Assembly: GCF_004005565.1 (NCBI RefSeq)
Contig: NZ_SADD01000002.1
Location: forward strand, 434,001-498,000
Direction: 5' to 3'
DNA length: 64,000 nucleotides
DNA from: Lujinxingia sediminis
GTDB taxonomy: Bacteria; Myxococcota_A; Bradymonadia; Bradymonadales; Bradymonadaceae
Under the pieces are notes generated by a model. The model was not told where the DNA came from and searched no databases. It saw only the letters and a program-made list of their open reading frames with translations. Position 1 is the stretch's first letter, and every line of letters starts with the position of its first letter. The translations under genes were made by a program, and so were the position numbers. This document shows positions 46,501 to 53,200 of the stretch, piece by piece.

Positions 46501-49500
46501 TCGAAAATTTTACAAAGCTCGTCGGCCCCATCGTGCGGTCGGCCCCCCCGCACACGACCATATCGTACTCCCCGCTCCTTAGACCGCGCACCCCGGCCTC
46601 AATCGCCGCCAGACTCGACGCACACGCCGCATCCGTCACAAAATTCGGCCCCCGCAGATCAAAGACCTGCGCCACTCTCCCGGCAATCACATTGGCCAGC
46701 TCCCCGGGCATCGAGTCCTCACTAACCTCACCAAGCTCCCCCTTAAAGCGCGCCTCCACCTCGGCAAGAAGCGCCTCGCGTTCTCCCCCGCTCAACGCAC
46801 TCGCCGACAGCGCCATCAACGCCCCCCTGAGCGCCTGATCCATCTTCGGGTAGAGGATTCGCAGCGTCGAATCATCCCGCAAATCTCCCCCGAGAGCGTT
46901 ACCCAGGATCACCGCACACCGATCCCGCGGAAACTCTCTCTCCAGATACCCCGCGTCCTCCAGCGCCTCATGCACCGCCTCCAGGCACAAAAGCTGCGTC
47001 GGATCCACGCTGGCCACGACTCGCGGCGGCATCCGAAAACGACGCCGGTCGAACTCAAAGCCCTCAATCCACCCCCCGATCTTACTGTACGTCTTATCCG
47101 GCGCCGCAGGATCCTCGTCGAAATAAAGCGCCGGATCCCACCGGTCCGCCGGAACCTCCTTGATCGCCGAGACCCCGAACAAAATGTTCTCCCAGAACTT
47201 CGACGCACTCAGCGCACCGGGCATTTTTGCCCCGATGCCCACAATCGCCACCGCCCGATCCCCGTCGACCAACACGCCATGCGTACGCTCAACCATCGCT
47301 TCCCCTTGTCGCTGCATCGATCCCTGATCATCACGGTGTTCGGACGCCTGGCACCCGGACATCTCGTTCACTCCACTCGACATGTCCGAGTGCCTGGCAC
47401 CCGATCCCAACTCGGTAGACGTGTCCGAACGCCTGGCACCCGATCCGGTACCCGCTCTCGAACCCTGCTCGGTCGCCTGGCACCCGATCGAAGCACTCGC
47501 CAACACCGCCTCGTCCGAACGCCTGGCACCCGTCCCAACCTCGTCCGCCACTTCGAGCGCCTGACTCCACGTCCACCGCGCCTGCGCCCATCGCCTCGCC
47601 CCCTCGCTCACCTCCTGATGCAACGCAGCAATCGTGCGCGCATCGCACAAGCGCACCCCCTGGCCGCAATGAAAAAGCCCACTCTCAAGCTGCTCCTCCT
47701 CACTCAACCTCTCAAAACGCGCTCCGCCCTCGGCGAACACCTCCGCAATCCGCTCCGACTTCGCCGCTGCCCGCAATCCCCCCAGGTTGTCGCGCTCATA
47801 AAGGTGCTTGCGCTCACCGAGCTTCACCCCCTCTTTTAAGCGCTCCACCTCCCGGGCCAGCACCCGATCGGCGGCCACGCTCTTGAGCACCCGCGTGGGC
47901 GTATTGACCGACTCCCCCATAATCACAGTGCCCGGCGAGCACCGCGCAACCTCCTGATAGGTCCGGCTCACAGCCCCACTCTCCACTGCCTCCCGGCACA
48001 TCAGATACGCCGTCCCCATCTGAATCCCCACCGCCACTCCTCGACGATGCAACCCGAAGAGCATCGCCGCCGCCGCTGCCGCACTCTCCGCCCCGCTGAT
48101 TCCCCCGGCCAACACCACCGCAACGTCCGAAGGCTCAACCCCCGACGCCAGCGCCTCCTCCACCACGATCACCCCCATCTGCCACAGCGCCAGCGCCCCA
48201 AGCGTCCCCACATGCCCCCCGGCCTCCGCCCCCTCCCAGATAGAGTGACGCTGACCCTGTTTAAGCGCCGCCTCCAACACCCCCGGCGTCGGTGTGTGCA
48301 AATAGGTGATCAACCCTTCACGCTCCAGACGCATCGCCTGCTCGGCACTCCCGGCGGCCACAAGCCCCAGAAAGTTCCCACGCCGCCTGCCCACAACGGA
48401 CATCTCATCGATATGCGAGTCGCGATAGGGATTCGCCTCAAGCCCGATGATCCCCGCCCCAAAGGGCGCATCCCCCAGACACGTCGCTGTCGCCTCAATC
48501 ACCCCCTGCGCAACCTCGGTCGGCATATTTCCGAGCGCCAGCCAGGGCAGCGCCCCGGCCTCCACGACTGCTTTCGCAAACTCTGGAGTATCACTCACCT
48601 GAGCCATCGGCCCCTGATGGATCGGAAGACGGGTCCCGTTCAACCGGGCGATTCCCTTGCCGGCTTCCAGGGGGAAATCACTGCCGATCGCCCCCATGAC
48701 CCCATCAACATGTTCCCGAACCCCGCGCACCGCCGCACCAACCCGGCCATAGCGCTTCCGAAACACCCTCGCCAGCGCCCCACCCTGCCCCATCGGCCAG
48801 AGATCGCGCCGGGGATCAAGCGTCTCCCAACGATCAAAACGCCGCGCCTGCACAGTGGCGAGGTAAGCCTTCGCTCCCTCGTCCTGGTCTGCATCAACAA
48901 AATCGATCTCACAGGCCCCAAGCTCTCTCGTAGGCCGCGTAGCCAGGAGCGACCACGCCCGATAGCGCGCGCCCACCACAACTCCCAGACACCGCGTATC
49001 GGTTGCCCCCACCCGCTCCAACACCTTCACCGCCTCCGCCGAAGGCTCCATCCCCTCACACAGCCACAACGCCTCTTCCAACACATAACCCGAGGCCCCC
49101 GCCACCATCGCCGCCGCAGCTGCGTCCGGCCCCATCGCCCCCCGCACCACCGCCGGCACACCCACTTCCCGCTGCACGCGTCCCAGCAACACCAGACCGG
49201 ACTCCTCCCCACACAGCCCCCCGGTCTCCATTCCGCAGATGACCACCCCGTCCACCCCAAGATCGGCGGCGACCCGGGCCTCCGTCGCAGAACAAACTTC
49301 CACCCAGACACCCTGGCCTGCCTCTTTCAAAAATTGCACTTTACGACGCAGCGCGTCGACATCGAATCGATGTTCACAGGCCAGCACAACACCCGCGACG
49401 TCACTCCACACGCTGAGATCTTCATCCGGCTCAATTCGTGCCCAATCGCAGGAAGTGACGCGCTCTCCTGCAGCCTCCCGCGATACCCATACCACGTGCG

Positions 49501-49600
49501 CGCCGGCCTCCCTGGCCTCAACATCTGCGCCGAACGACTCCCCAACCGACTGAAAATAAACAAAAACCTGAACTCTATCCGTCGACCGAATATCCCGCAT
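37586..49600 (-). CDS. Giant all-in-one iterative fatty-acid/polyketide synthase (PfaD-like ER-KS-AT-ACPx3-KS-KR-DH-PPTase)
   Basis: This is a 4004-residue synthase. Domains with approximate residues: FMN enoyl-reductase/PfaD or nitronate-monooxygenase type (310-690, EGAEAGGHVGTLGAL), preceded by a partial copy-like region (85-230); KS1 (775-1250, DAACASS near 990, EAHGTST, SMIGHLKSA); AT (1415-1720, GHSLGEY near 1518); three ACPs (near 1850, 1956, 2085), each with DLGVDTVKQ; KS2 (2240-2620, NNACAST near 2425, HET instead of HGT, GFTGH); pseudo-KR plus catalytic KR (2740-3290, VTGGGRGIS, TSVAGRFGNAGQTDYAAAN); dehydratase hotdog (3360-3660, DHRYEGRELVPGVMGYE); Sfp-type phosphopantetheinyl transferase (3740-3900, LGVDLEPLE, WTVKEAVSKAL). 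No thioesterase is seen. It should build long acyl chains from malonyl units. The DH is PKS-like rather than FabA-like, so a PUFA product is uncertain. The start has GAGGA upstream. Repeat DNA encodes many interdomain linkers. Confidence 0.93.
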   Translation of the reverse strand: MRDIRSTDRVQVFVYFQSVGESFGADVEAREAGAHVVWVSREAAGERVTSCDWARIEPDEDLSVWSDVAGVVLACEHRFDVDALRRKVQFLKEAGQGVWVEVCSATEARVAADLGVDGVVICGMETGGLCGEESGLVLLGRVQREVGVPAVVRGAMGPDAAAAAMVAGASGYVLEEALWLCEGMEPSAEAVKVLERVGATDTRCLGVVVGARYRAWSLLATRPTRELGACEIDFVDADQDEGAKAYLATVQARRFDRWETLDPRRDLWPMGQGGALARVFRKRYGRVGAAVRGVREHVDGVMGAIGSDFPLEAGKGIARLNGTRLPIHQGPMAQVSDTPEFAKAVVEAGALPWLALGNMPTEVAQGVIEATATCLGDAPFGAGIIGLEANPYRDSHIDEMSVVGRRRGNFLGLVAAGSAEQAMRLEREGLITYLHTPTPGVLEAALKQGQRHSIWEGAEAGGHVGTLGALALWQMGVIVVEEALASGVEPSDVAVVLAGGISGAESAAAAAAMLFGLHRRGVAVGIQMGTAYLMCREAVESGAVSRTYQEVARCSPGTVIMGESVNTPTRVLKSVAADRVLAREVERLKEGVKLGERKHLYERDNLGGLRAAAKSERIAEVFAEGGARFERLSEEEQLESGLFHCGQGVRLCDARTIAALHQEVSEGARRWAQARWTWSQALEVADEVGTGARRSDEAVLASASIGCQATEQGSRAGTGSGARRSDTSTELGSGARHSDMSSGVNEMSGCQASEHRDDQGSMQRQGEAMVERTHGVLVDGDRAVAIVGIGAKMPGALSASKFWENILFGVSAIKEVPADRWDPALYFDEDPAAPDKTYSKIGGWIEGFEFDRRRFRMPPRVVASVDPTQLLCLEAVHEALEDAGYLEREFPRDRCAVILGNALGGDLRDDSTLRILYPKMDQALRGALMALSASALSGGEREALLAEVEARFKGELGEVSEDSMPGELANVIAGRVAQVFDLRGPNFVTDAACASSLAAIEAGVRGLRSGEYDMVVCGGADRTMGPTSFVKFSKIGALSPDGSRPFDEGANGFVMGEGAGILVLKRLSDAIEDGDSIYAVIRGVGGSSDGKGKAITAPNPEGQRRALDRAYEDAGFGPRSVSLFEAHGTSTPVGDPTEVASLRAALVDDAGEWAAERVALGSVKSMIGHLKSAAGAAGVIKVAMALKHQVLPPTLGVERVNPALELEGTRVKVQTEAQPWEVFPGQVRRAGVSAFGFGGTNFHVVLEEYQAGQHEPGARRPDIGSELGSGARRSNMGAELGSGARHSNEGSELGSGARHSNKGSELGSGARRSNEGILGLSAASVEELENVIDEVMQRFAHDGVEGVTQWRLPLLGYDDGVARRVDGQVRLAVAFGDVQELQERLERAKRAAGRNKGWKVLAHQGVVLGERPAGGKLAMLFPGQGTQYLGMLSALKERFEVVRRTFEEADEVMLPVLGRRLSEVIDPGVVEGAEAERRAFVALTQTEITQPAVLTADIALYRLLGELGIVPQVVAGHSLGEYGACVAAGIMSFADALRTVAARGTEMAKVTPMNGDTGLMAGVSASVEVVQPVLDRIEGYVVCANINCPTQTIIAGLSEPVRQAVSMFEEMGLQAPFLPVSHAFHTEVVAAASEPLRRHLGHIEVGAPRVPILTNVTGGYYPSGVGCEEAIRDLLSEQVAAPVQFIKVIETMYAGGARAFVEVGPKRAQASFVGSILEGRSHLALHTNHPKKGDVASLYEALAGMWAAGVWRPGEVVPGVRVDEVPGVRADADRVPGDRSEEAARVPGVRADADRVPGDRSEEAARVPGVRTEVERASIDAELMRVLCEQTGYESEEIEFDYELEADLGVDTVKQAEIMAQVRELYGLERDESFRLSEYPTLRRMGDYVAARVGMMAEPAMVPGDRSEDVARVPGVRAEVERASIDAELMRVLCEQTGYESEEIEFDYELEADLGVDTVKQAEIMAQVRELYGLERDESFRLSEYPTLRRMGDYVAARVGMMAEPAMVPGDRLEEAALMPGDRLDADRVPGDRSEEAARVPGVRTEVERASIDAELMRVLCEQTGYESEEIEFDYELEADLGVDTVKQAEIMAQVRELYGLERDESFRLSEYPTLRRMGDYVAARVGLMAEPALVPGVRSEADRVPGVRSDVDRVPGDRSEEAARVPGVRTDVRAATIDATPHNAPRDTRFDRFDSIAQSEDEATPLDGALPYRPNRHAVEADVEISGCAVGLPGEGAIFRRHAIDELLEGKNMIGQVPVGAREAMVNNRIVRLQKHEGGGGEMRQVTEMAEVIKLAGLGNDFDLEEWGVPERLRASLDRTSQLAFAAGFEALRDAGLPLVPRYRETTTGKRVTIGWTLPESVGRETGVIFASAFAGQDALIEELQAQRSEDYQFNHRFLLLVLGIANSRFAEFVGARGPNTKINNACASTTTAVGMAQDWIRCGRCKRVLILSADEASGSTLMEWIGSGFLATGAATTEGDVSQAALPFDRRRHGMIIGMGALSLVVEKAGLAEARGIEPIADVLATRFVNSAHHPTRLDVDHIAAEVSGLVEEVEQRFGVRREAIADRTVFISHETYTPARGGSASAEIAALRRSFGEKANRVVIANTKGFTGHAMAAGIEDVLAMKVLQRQVVPPIANFEEPDPELGDLRLSQGGSYPADYALRLAAGFGSQLALAFFRYRARREQRVFDPVRYSQWLEEVSGASSFELEVASRVLRLRPIQPEDRPPGGREDRDERTRSLPLTSPVPLPAPGAVMQHNASPAVASMDAVRRPAPGLVAGAENASFSMRPVAIEAARADATDVLCLQRELSCRVVALVGGPVLVAELFAKTLREFGAQVVRLASDRRRGPLDETGLDLCDEAMLCERFNRHQVDAVINLLGVVGSREDAEDVYLAARHTFHVARAFQAHRDDRGPGTARSVQGVQEDRAPGTVTAAFMSVTMMGGCFGLNPGSSPSVAGGAVSGFTKSLAREWEWARVKVVDVAGEALDQRLVTEVLGELVGGRRDCEVGLAGGLSHRPVVLEASDLRASSSTHPAPGPGSVILVTGGGRGISAEVCVDLARRFRCALALVGRTPLTHPDPLRVDLKAERTRIKEALKAAGERATPVAVRQKMRPLEAQQEIATNLKRMRQAGARAEYFSCDVADAAQVQRLVSEVEACFGRVSGVIHGAGVEDSRLLADKDVQGFDRVFRGKAVGGVNLWRALGDRGLVFYVAFTSVAGRFGNAGQTDYAAANDALARQVMQINQLTRERGRGARALAIDWTAWDEVGMAVEGSMRTILEAKGVEFLPPEVGAPMVGESLERGLIGEFVVAGELGELGGQRGHGDRASDRMPGTRATHQEDRRPGTVTSFAMIDRVVAKASDEVVVERIFDPQRDYFLKDHRYEGRELVPGVMGYELMSAAAMMLTGEPVAEVRDVKFERALKLAYSEPIRVRATARVVGQEDGRATVDVQVGSERVVRTGKTVRQEHFFARVICGSPLTRKDAPECRVGEEKTWCKGPDREAIYRRFFHTGSFQLLSGEVWHHEGAILATGEISNHRLQAGTLAQRWVSDPLVRELGLQTVGLWGLMHHGRTYLPLGIGCSRTSGQASVGEPLLVRASRLSDAAEGTIAFDVEVRGHDGRLLQMMERVEMIAHAPLRESDRLAPGPEVNYLEVALSAAQARAMLDAGGGDIAGVLSAAELQGYERLRSARRRGEWLAARLAAREAARRWALMFYGERIDSRAVCVFKSESGEPQLRWSDEAKGGGALPALSLTHTSGQAVAVVSMPGAPCRLGVDLEPLEARSEAFGSAYFSAGERLLEVGTLVAGQRETALWTVKEAVSKALGLGLQLSAAEIEIVAVRPEDAGGADNRSWRVPGERVRAVVEVALHGQALARQVELGVRLMRVTLQVEEGFAKSVALAWGPGLRDAKEQAPGTEADGRAAREDRAPGTGADGRAARVPGTEADGREDRAPCTGANTLSDDELAAVVALLRHRGVWGSGDEAAGDSPVVRRSLSPWKV
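37734..37858 (-). repeat. In-frame GCCTGGCACC copies near the synthase C-terminus
   Basis: About four copies (one mutated to GGTGCAAGGC, the last altered to GGTGCCAGGTGCC) encode the linker with repeated APGT/VPGT plus EADGR or GADGR. This lies between the phosphopantetheinyl transferase domain and the last 30 residues. Further single or paired coding copies lie at about 38656, 39553-39593 and 40797-40850 in linkers around the DH and KR domains. Confidence 0.85.
43097..44334 (-). repeat. ACP-linker repeat block: GCCTGGCACC copies between ACP modules
   Basis: More than a dozen copies lie in four clusters, around 43097-43199, 43480-43582, 43853-43900 and 44170-44334. They encode linkers of the type RVPGDRSEEA and RVPGVRTE between AT, ACP1, ACP2, ACP3 and the following region. 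Here the coding strand carries GGTGCCAGGCG, the opposite orientation to the copies in the C-terminal third of the same gene. Confidence 0.9.
43202..44166 (-). repeat. Triplicated ACP module, three near-identical 266-base copies
   Basis: Copies at 43202-43467, 43583-43848 and 43901-44166 differ at only a handful of bases by eye. They encode the three acyl-carrier domains, each preceded and followed by repeat-rich linkers. Centre-to-centre offsets are 381 and 318 bases (127 and 106 codons). The near identity points to recent duplication or continuing gene conversion. Confidence 0.95.
45667..45833 (-). repeat. In-frame GCCTGGCACC array between KS1 and AT (5 copies, period 39)
   Basis: Five copies start at 45667, 45706, 45745, 45784 and 45823, exactly 39 bases (13 codons) apart. 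On the coding strand they are read as Gly-Ala-Arg (GARRSN-x-GSELGS), a frame not used by the carboxyltransferase or membrane-protein arrays. The array is placed right after the KS1 domain. Confidence 0.96.
47346..47531 (-). repeat. In-frame GCCTGGCACC copies between ER and KS1 (5 copies)
   Basis: Copies start at 47346, 47392, 47431, 47475 and 47521 with unequal spacing (46, 39, 44, 46 bases). The core is therefore read in more than one frame within this single linker (Gly-Ala-Arg and Gly-Cys-Gln). The linker lies just upstream of the KS1 domain. Confidence 0.92.
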
Positions 49601-49863
49601 CAGTTCCTCGTCCTCTCGTGGTTTACCCCACCCCCGATCTTGCTGAGCGTCTACTCACTAGAGGACGAAATTCATCATGACAAGCGATAAATTATTAATT
49701 TTATTGAATGAATAGCCATTCACAAACACCAAAACCATGAATGACACACCAGTCACTACAACAACTTACAAAAGACTGACCAATCAGTTAAACCAAAACC
49801 CTGAAAAAAATGAATCATCAGTCAGCATAAAATCTGCACTCTGAATGAACCATCAGTCATTCG
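49601..49863. promoter_or_regulatory. AT-rich divergent regulatory region with several inverted repeats
   Basis: The stretch 49660-49860 is far more AT-rich than the rest of the window and lies between the divergent synthase and tubulin-like operons. Three inverted repeats are visible: TGAATG-N6-CATTCA (49705-49722), ACTGA-N4-TCAGT (49775-49788) and GAATGA-N8-TCATTC (49843-49862). A recurring half-site TCAGTCA appears near 49818 and 49852. The layout resembles operators for a TetR-family or similar dimeric repressor; this is inference, and no regulator gene is in the window. An AATAAAATTAATAATTTAT stretch on the minus strand may contain the synthase -10 element. The synthase ribosome site GAGGA precedes 49600. 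Confidence 0.6.
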
Positions 49864-49870
49864 CGCGGAG

Positions 49871-50194
49871 GCCTGGCACCCCTGCATCAGCACCTGTTCG
49901 AACGCCTGGCACCCGATCCAAAACACCTCGTTCGAATGCCTGGCACCCGATCCAAAACACCTCGTTCGAACGCCTGGCACCCGATCCAAAACACCTCGTT
50001 CGAACGCCTGGCACCCGATCACCCCTTCCGAGCCGAAATAATCTTGCCCACACCGGCCTCCATCCCCGATACTCCCCTCTAATTCACACACGAGACGTCA
50101 CGGACGACCTCTCGCCAACCCACGGACGGACCTCGCTGCTCCCGCGAGGGGAACCCCTGCCTGCGATCGCATTTAGCGCGACCGCCTGGCACCC
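49871..50194 (+). repeat. GCCTGGCACC repeat array 9 (5 copies, plus one isolated copy)
   Basis: Copies start at 49871, 49904, 49938, 49972 and 50006; the last four are 34 bases apart with spacer GATCCAAAACACCTCGTTCGAA. A single copy lies at 50184. The array begins immediately after the AT-rich regulatory region and forms the 5' leader of the tubulin-like gene. The stretch 50017-50183 shows nothing else recognisable. Confidence 0.95.
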
Positions 50195-50225
50195 TTCCCC
50201 TTGCCTCCCAGAAGGCTTCCCCACC

Positions 50226-53200
50226 ATGGCGAACCGTCAAAACCTCGTAGTCGACGAGCTCCTTACGCGCCCCAGCAACGTCTGCCCCACCCTCTTTGTG
50301 GGCCTGGGCGGCTGCGGCTGCCAGATCGTCATGCGCGTCGCGCGGCACCTCAAATCACGCCCCGACTACGCCGAGCGCTACAAGGACCTGACAAAATTCG
50401 CCCTGATCGATACCAACATCAACGATCTGGAACTTCACCGCGAAGACGCCGATGAATCCTTCCTCATCAGCGACTTTGAAAAAGAGGCCTACGCCAACCT
50501 CGCCAGCGGCAAGCTCTTCTTAGAAGCCGACGATTATTTCACCCAGTGGGTTCCTAAAGATTATCGCTTCCGTGCCGGGGATACCGCCGGCGCCGGCCAG
50601 ATCCGCATCGAATCGCGCCTGGGCTCCTACTACCAGATGAAGCACGGCGATCTCGTCCCCCGCTTCCGCCGCCTGCTTGAATCGCTCAAACGCCATGAGC
50701 ACGGCCACCGCCGCCTGGACACCTCAGAGATTCGCATCGTGCTCTGCTTCTCCATCGCAGGCGGCACCGGCTCCGGATCCTTCTTGCCCCTGGCCTACAT
50801 GCTCCGCGACCAGGCCCGCGCGCTCGGCAAACCCAACATGCTCGGCGTCTGCGTGCTCCCGGCGGTCTTCGAAGACAAAACCGGCGCCAACAAAGATGGC
50901 ACCTTCGCCAACTCCTACGCCGCGCTCAAGGAGGTCGAGCACCTGATGAAGCTCGGCTCCCCCGAGTCCTCGTTCTTCCCGACCGACGGCATCGAGTTTC
51001 ACTACGATCCCTCCGACACCTCCAAACGCGCCGTCCGCGAGAAACCCTTCGAGTTCCTCTACCTCATCGACAAACCCGAGAGCTTCTCAGTCGACCGCCC
51101 GGTCGATGCCGCCGCCGACGGCCTCTACCTCCAGCTCTTCTCGCCACTCTTTGCGGTGCAGGCCGGCGACTACGACAACTACACCCAGCACCAGCGCTTC
51201 CTCGTCCCCCACGACTTCGAGGCCAAGGGCATCCCCGGCTTCACAAGTTTCTACGGCTCCTACGGCTCCGCGGTACTGCTCGTCCCCACAGATGGACTGG
51301 CCGAATACTGCTCCCGCGCCGCCGCCCTCAACATCATGCGCCAGAGCTTTTTGGGCGCCATCCCCGCCGACCCCCTCTACAACAGCCTGCGCTCCCATCC
51401 GGAGCCCTTCTATGAGGTCACCGAACGCGACGACGAAGACGCCCGCCCGGTGAAGATGGCCGACTTTGTCAAAAAAGAAGAAGGCATCCGACATCTTCTG
51501 CGCGACCGCCTCTTCCAGAAACGCGTGCGTCTTCTGGCCCGCTGTGAGGCCGACGCCGGCGAATTTGGCAGGTTCATGGCCATCTTCCGCCACGGCCATC
51601 GTTTAGGCGAGGTCCCCCGCGAAAACGCCACCTGGGCACTCGACCCCGAGCGCCTCACTCCCGACCGCGAACAGCTCGCCGACCGCGGCATGAACTTCTC
51701 CATCGGCGCGCTGACCTTAGAAGCCCTCTGTGGCCCCAAAGCCGGCGCCCAGCCCGGCCTCCTCGCCGCAGCCCGCCGCGCCATCGAGGCCGCCAGCGAA
51801 GAGCTTGAGGCCGAAGTTTCGGTCGAGCGAAATACCCTGGCCCGCGATCTCGTCGGACGCGCACTCTACTGGTCCGAAGACCTCAAACGCCGCGGCCAGC
51901 GCGTCCTCGACCAGGGCTACACCCAGCACGGCATCGCCTTCCCCGGCCTCGAAGCGCTCCTGGAACTCAACTTCCTGGCCTCCGACACCGAAGACGTCAG
52001 CCTCGCGGCCAAACGCTTCGCCGTCCTGGCCATGCGCGATGAGTTGCGCACCGAGATGCGCCAGCCCCCCGCCCCCACCCCCTTTGAGCTCGACGGCATC
52101 GACGACGACGAGAAGATCAAAGAAAAAGACGCCCCCGATCTCATTCGACGTCTCATCGATCAGGCCGTCGAGCGCGCCACCCACGAGCTCCTCTCCCACT
52201 TCATTGAGCAGCGCACCGCGCTTCGCGACAAACTCGCCGAATCCCTGCGCATCCTGCGCGTGCTGGAGCAAGGCTTTGATGCCTTCGAGCGCGACCAGAC
52301 CCGCCAGCTTGAGCGATTGCGCGAGCAGGGCGATCACTCCACCAACCAGTTCGTGCTCGACGCCGAGGCCTTCCAGATCGAGAACGGCCGCCGCATGTGG
52401 GACTTCTTCTACGCCGACCGCGTGGCCACGATGCCCGAGCTCGCCATGAGCAACCCCCATATCCAGCAACGCTTAAGCGGCACGGTCCGCGACTTAAGCC
52501 TGCGCGGCTCCGGCTCCACCACCGCCACGCTCAACCAGCTCTTCGATGCCCTCAAGAGCCTGGCCCACACCCACCTCACCCGCACCCTCTGCGGCGACCC
52601 CAAGATCGCCGATCCGGCGCGCCGCGACGGCCTCACCCTGGCACAGGCCCTGGAGCTGGAGGTCGTCTACCGCGCCCTCTACATGAGTAACCTCGAGGCG
52701 ATTCAGCAGCGCAAAGACGCCGCCATCACCGAAGTCGTCGCCCGCTACCGTGCCCAGCCCGCCGAGCGCCGCATCGACCTCACTGAAGCCATCCACCAGG
52801 ACTATCTGCGCGACAAAATCCGTCGTGTCGTCAACGAACGCGCCGACCTCCTCGTCAGCTACGACGAGTCCCGCGATCAGCACGGGGGCGTGCGACCCAA
52901 CCACGTCTTTTTAGCCGCCATCGACGAATCCTTCCGAGACACCACCGTCGAGCACGCGCTCGACGGCGCAAACCTCGGGGGCATGCGCTGGGTCAAACAG
53001 GGCTGGCACAACCCCCGTCAGATCGTCTTCTACCGCGCCGTCCTCAACGTCCCTCTCTACGTCTTCGGCCGTATGAGCGAGATGAAGGACCACTACTACC
53101 GCTTCAAAAACCTCTCCAAACGCTCCAAAATCCTCCATATCGACAGGTCCTGGGAGAACACCCTCCCCGATCTCGATCCGGATACCGCCCAGGAGCAGCA

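Noticed and set aside
48047-49690. 547-residue plus-strand frame opposite the synthase gene (and similar long antisense frames at 43052-44614 and 28521-30044)
   Set aside because: These are shadows of GC-rich coding sequence; they are rich in Pro, Arg and His, lack domains, and lie opposite genes with clear conserved motifs.
49845-50225. Upstream start for the tubulin-like gene
   Set aside because: The sequence is regulatory AT-rich DNA plus array 9; MANRQNL at 50226 directly precedes the conserved nucleotide-binding region.
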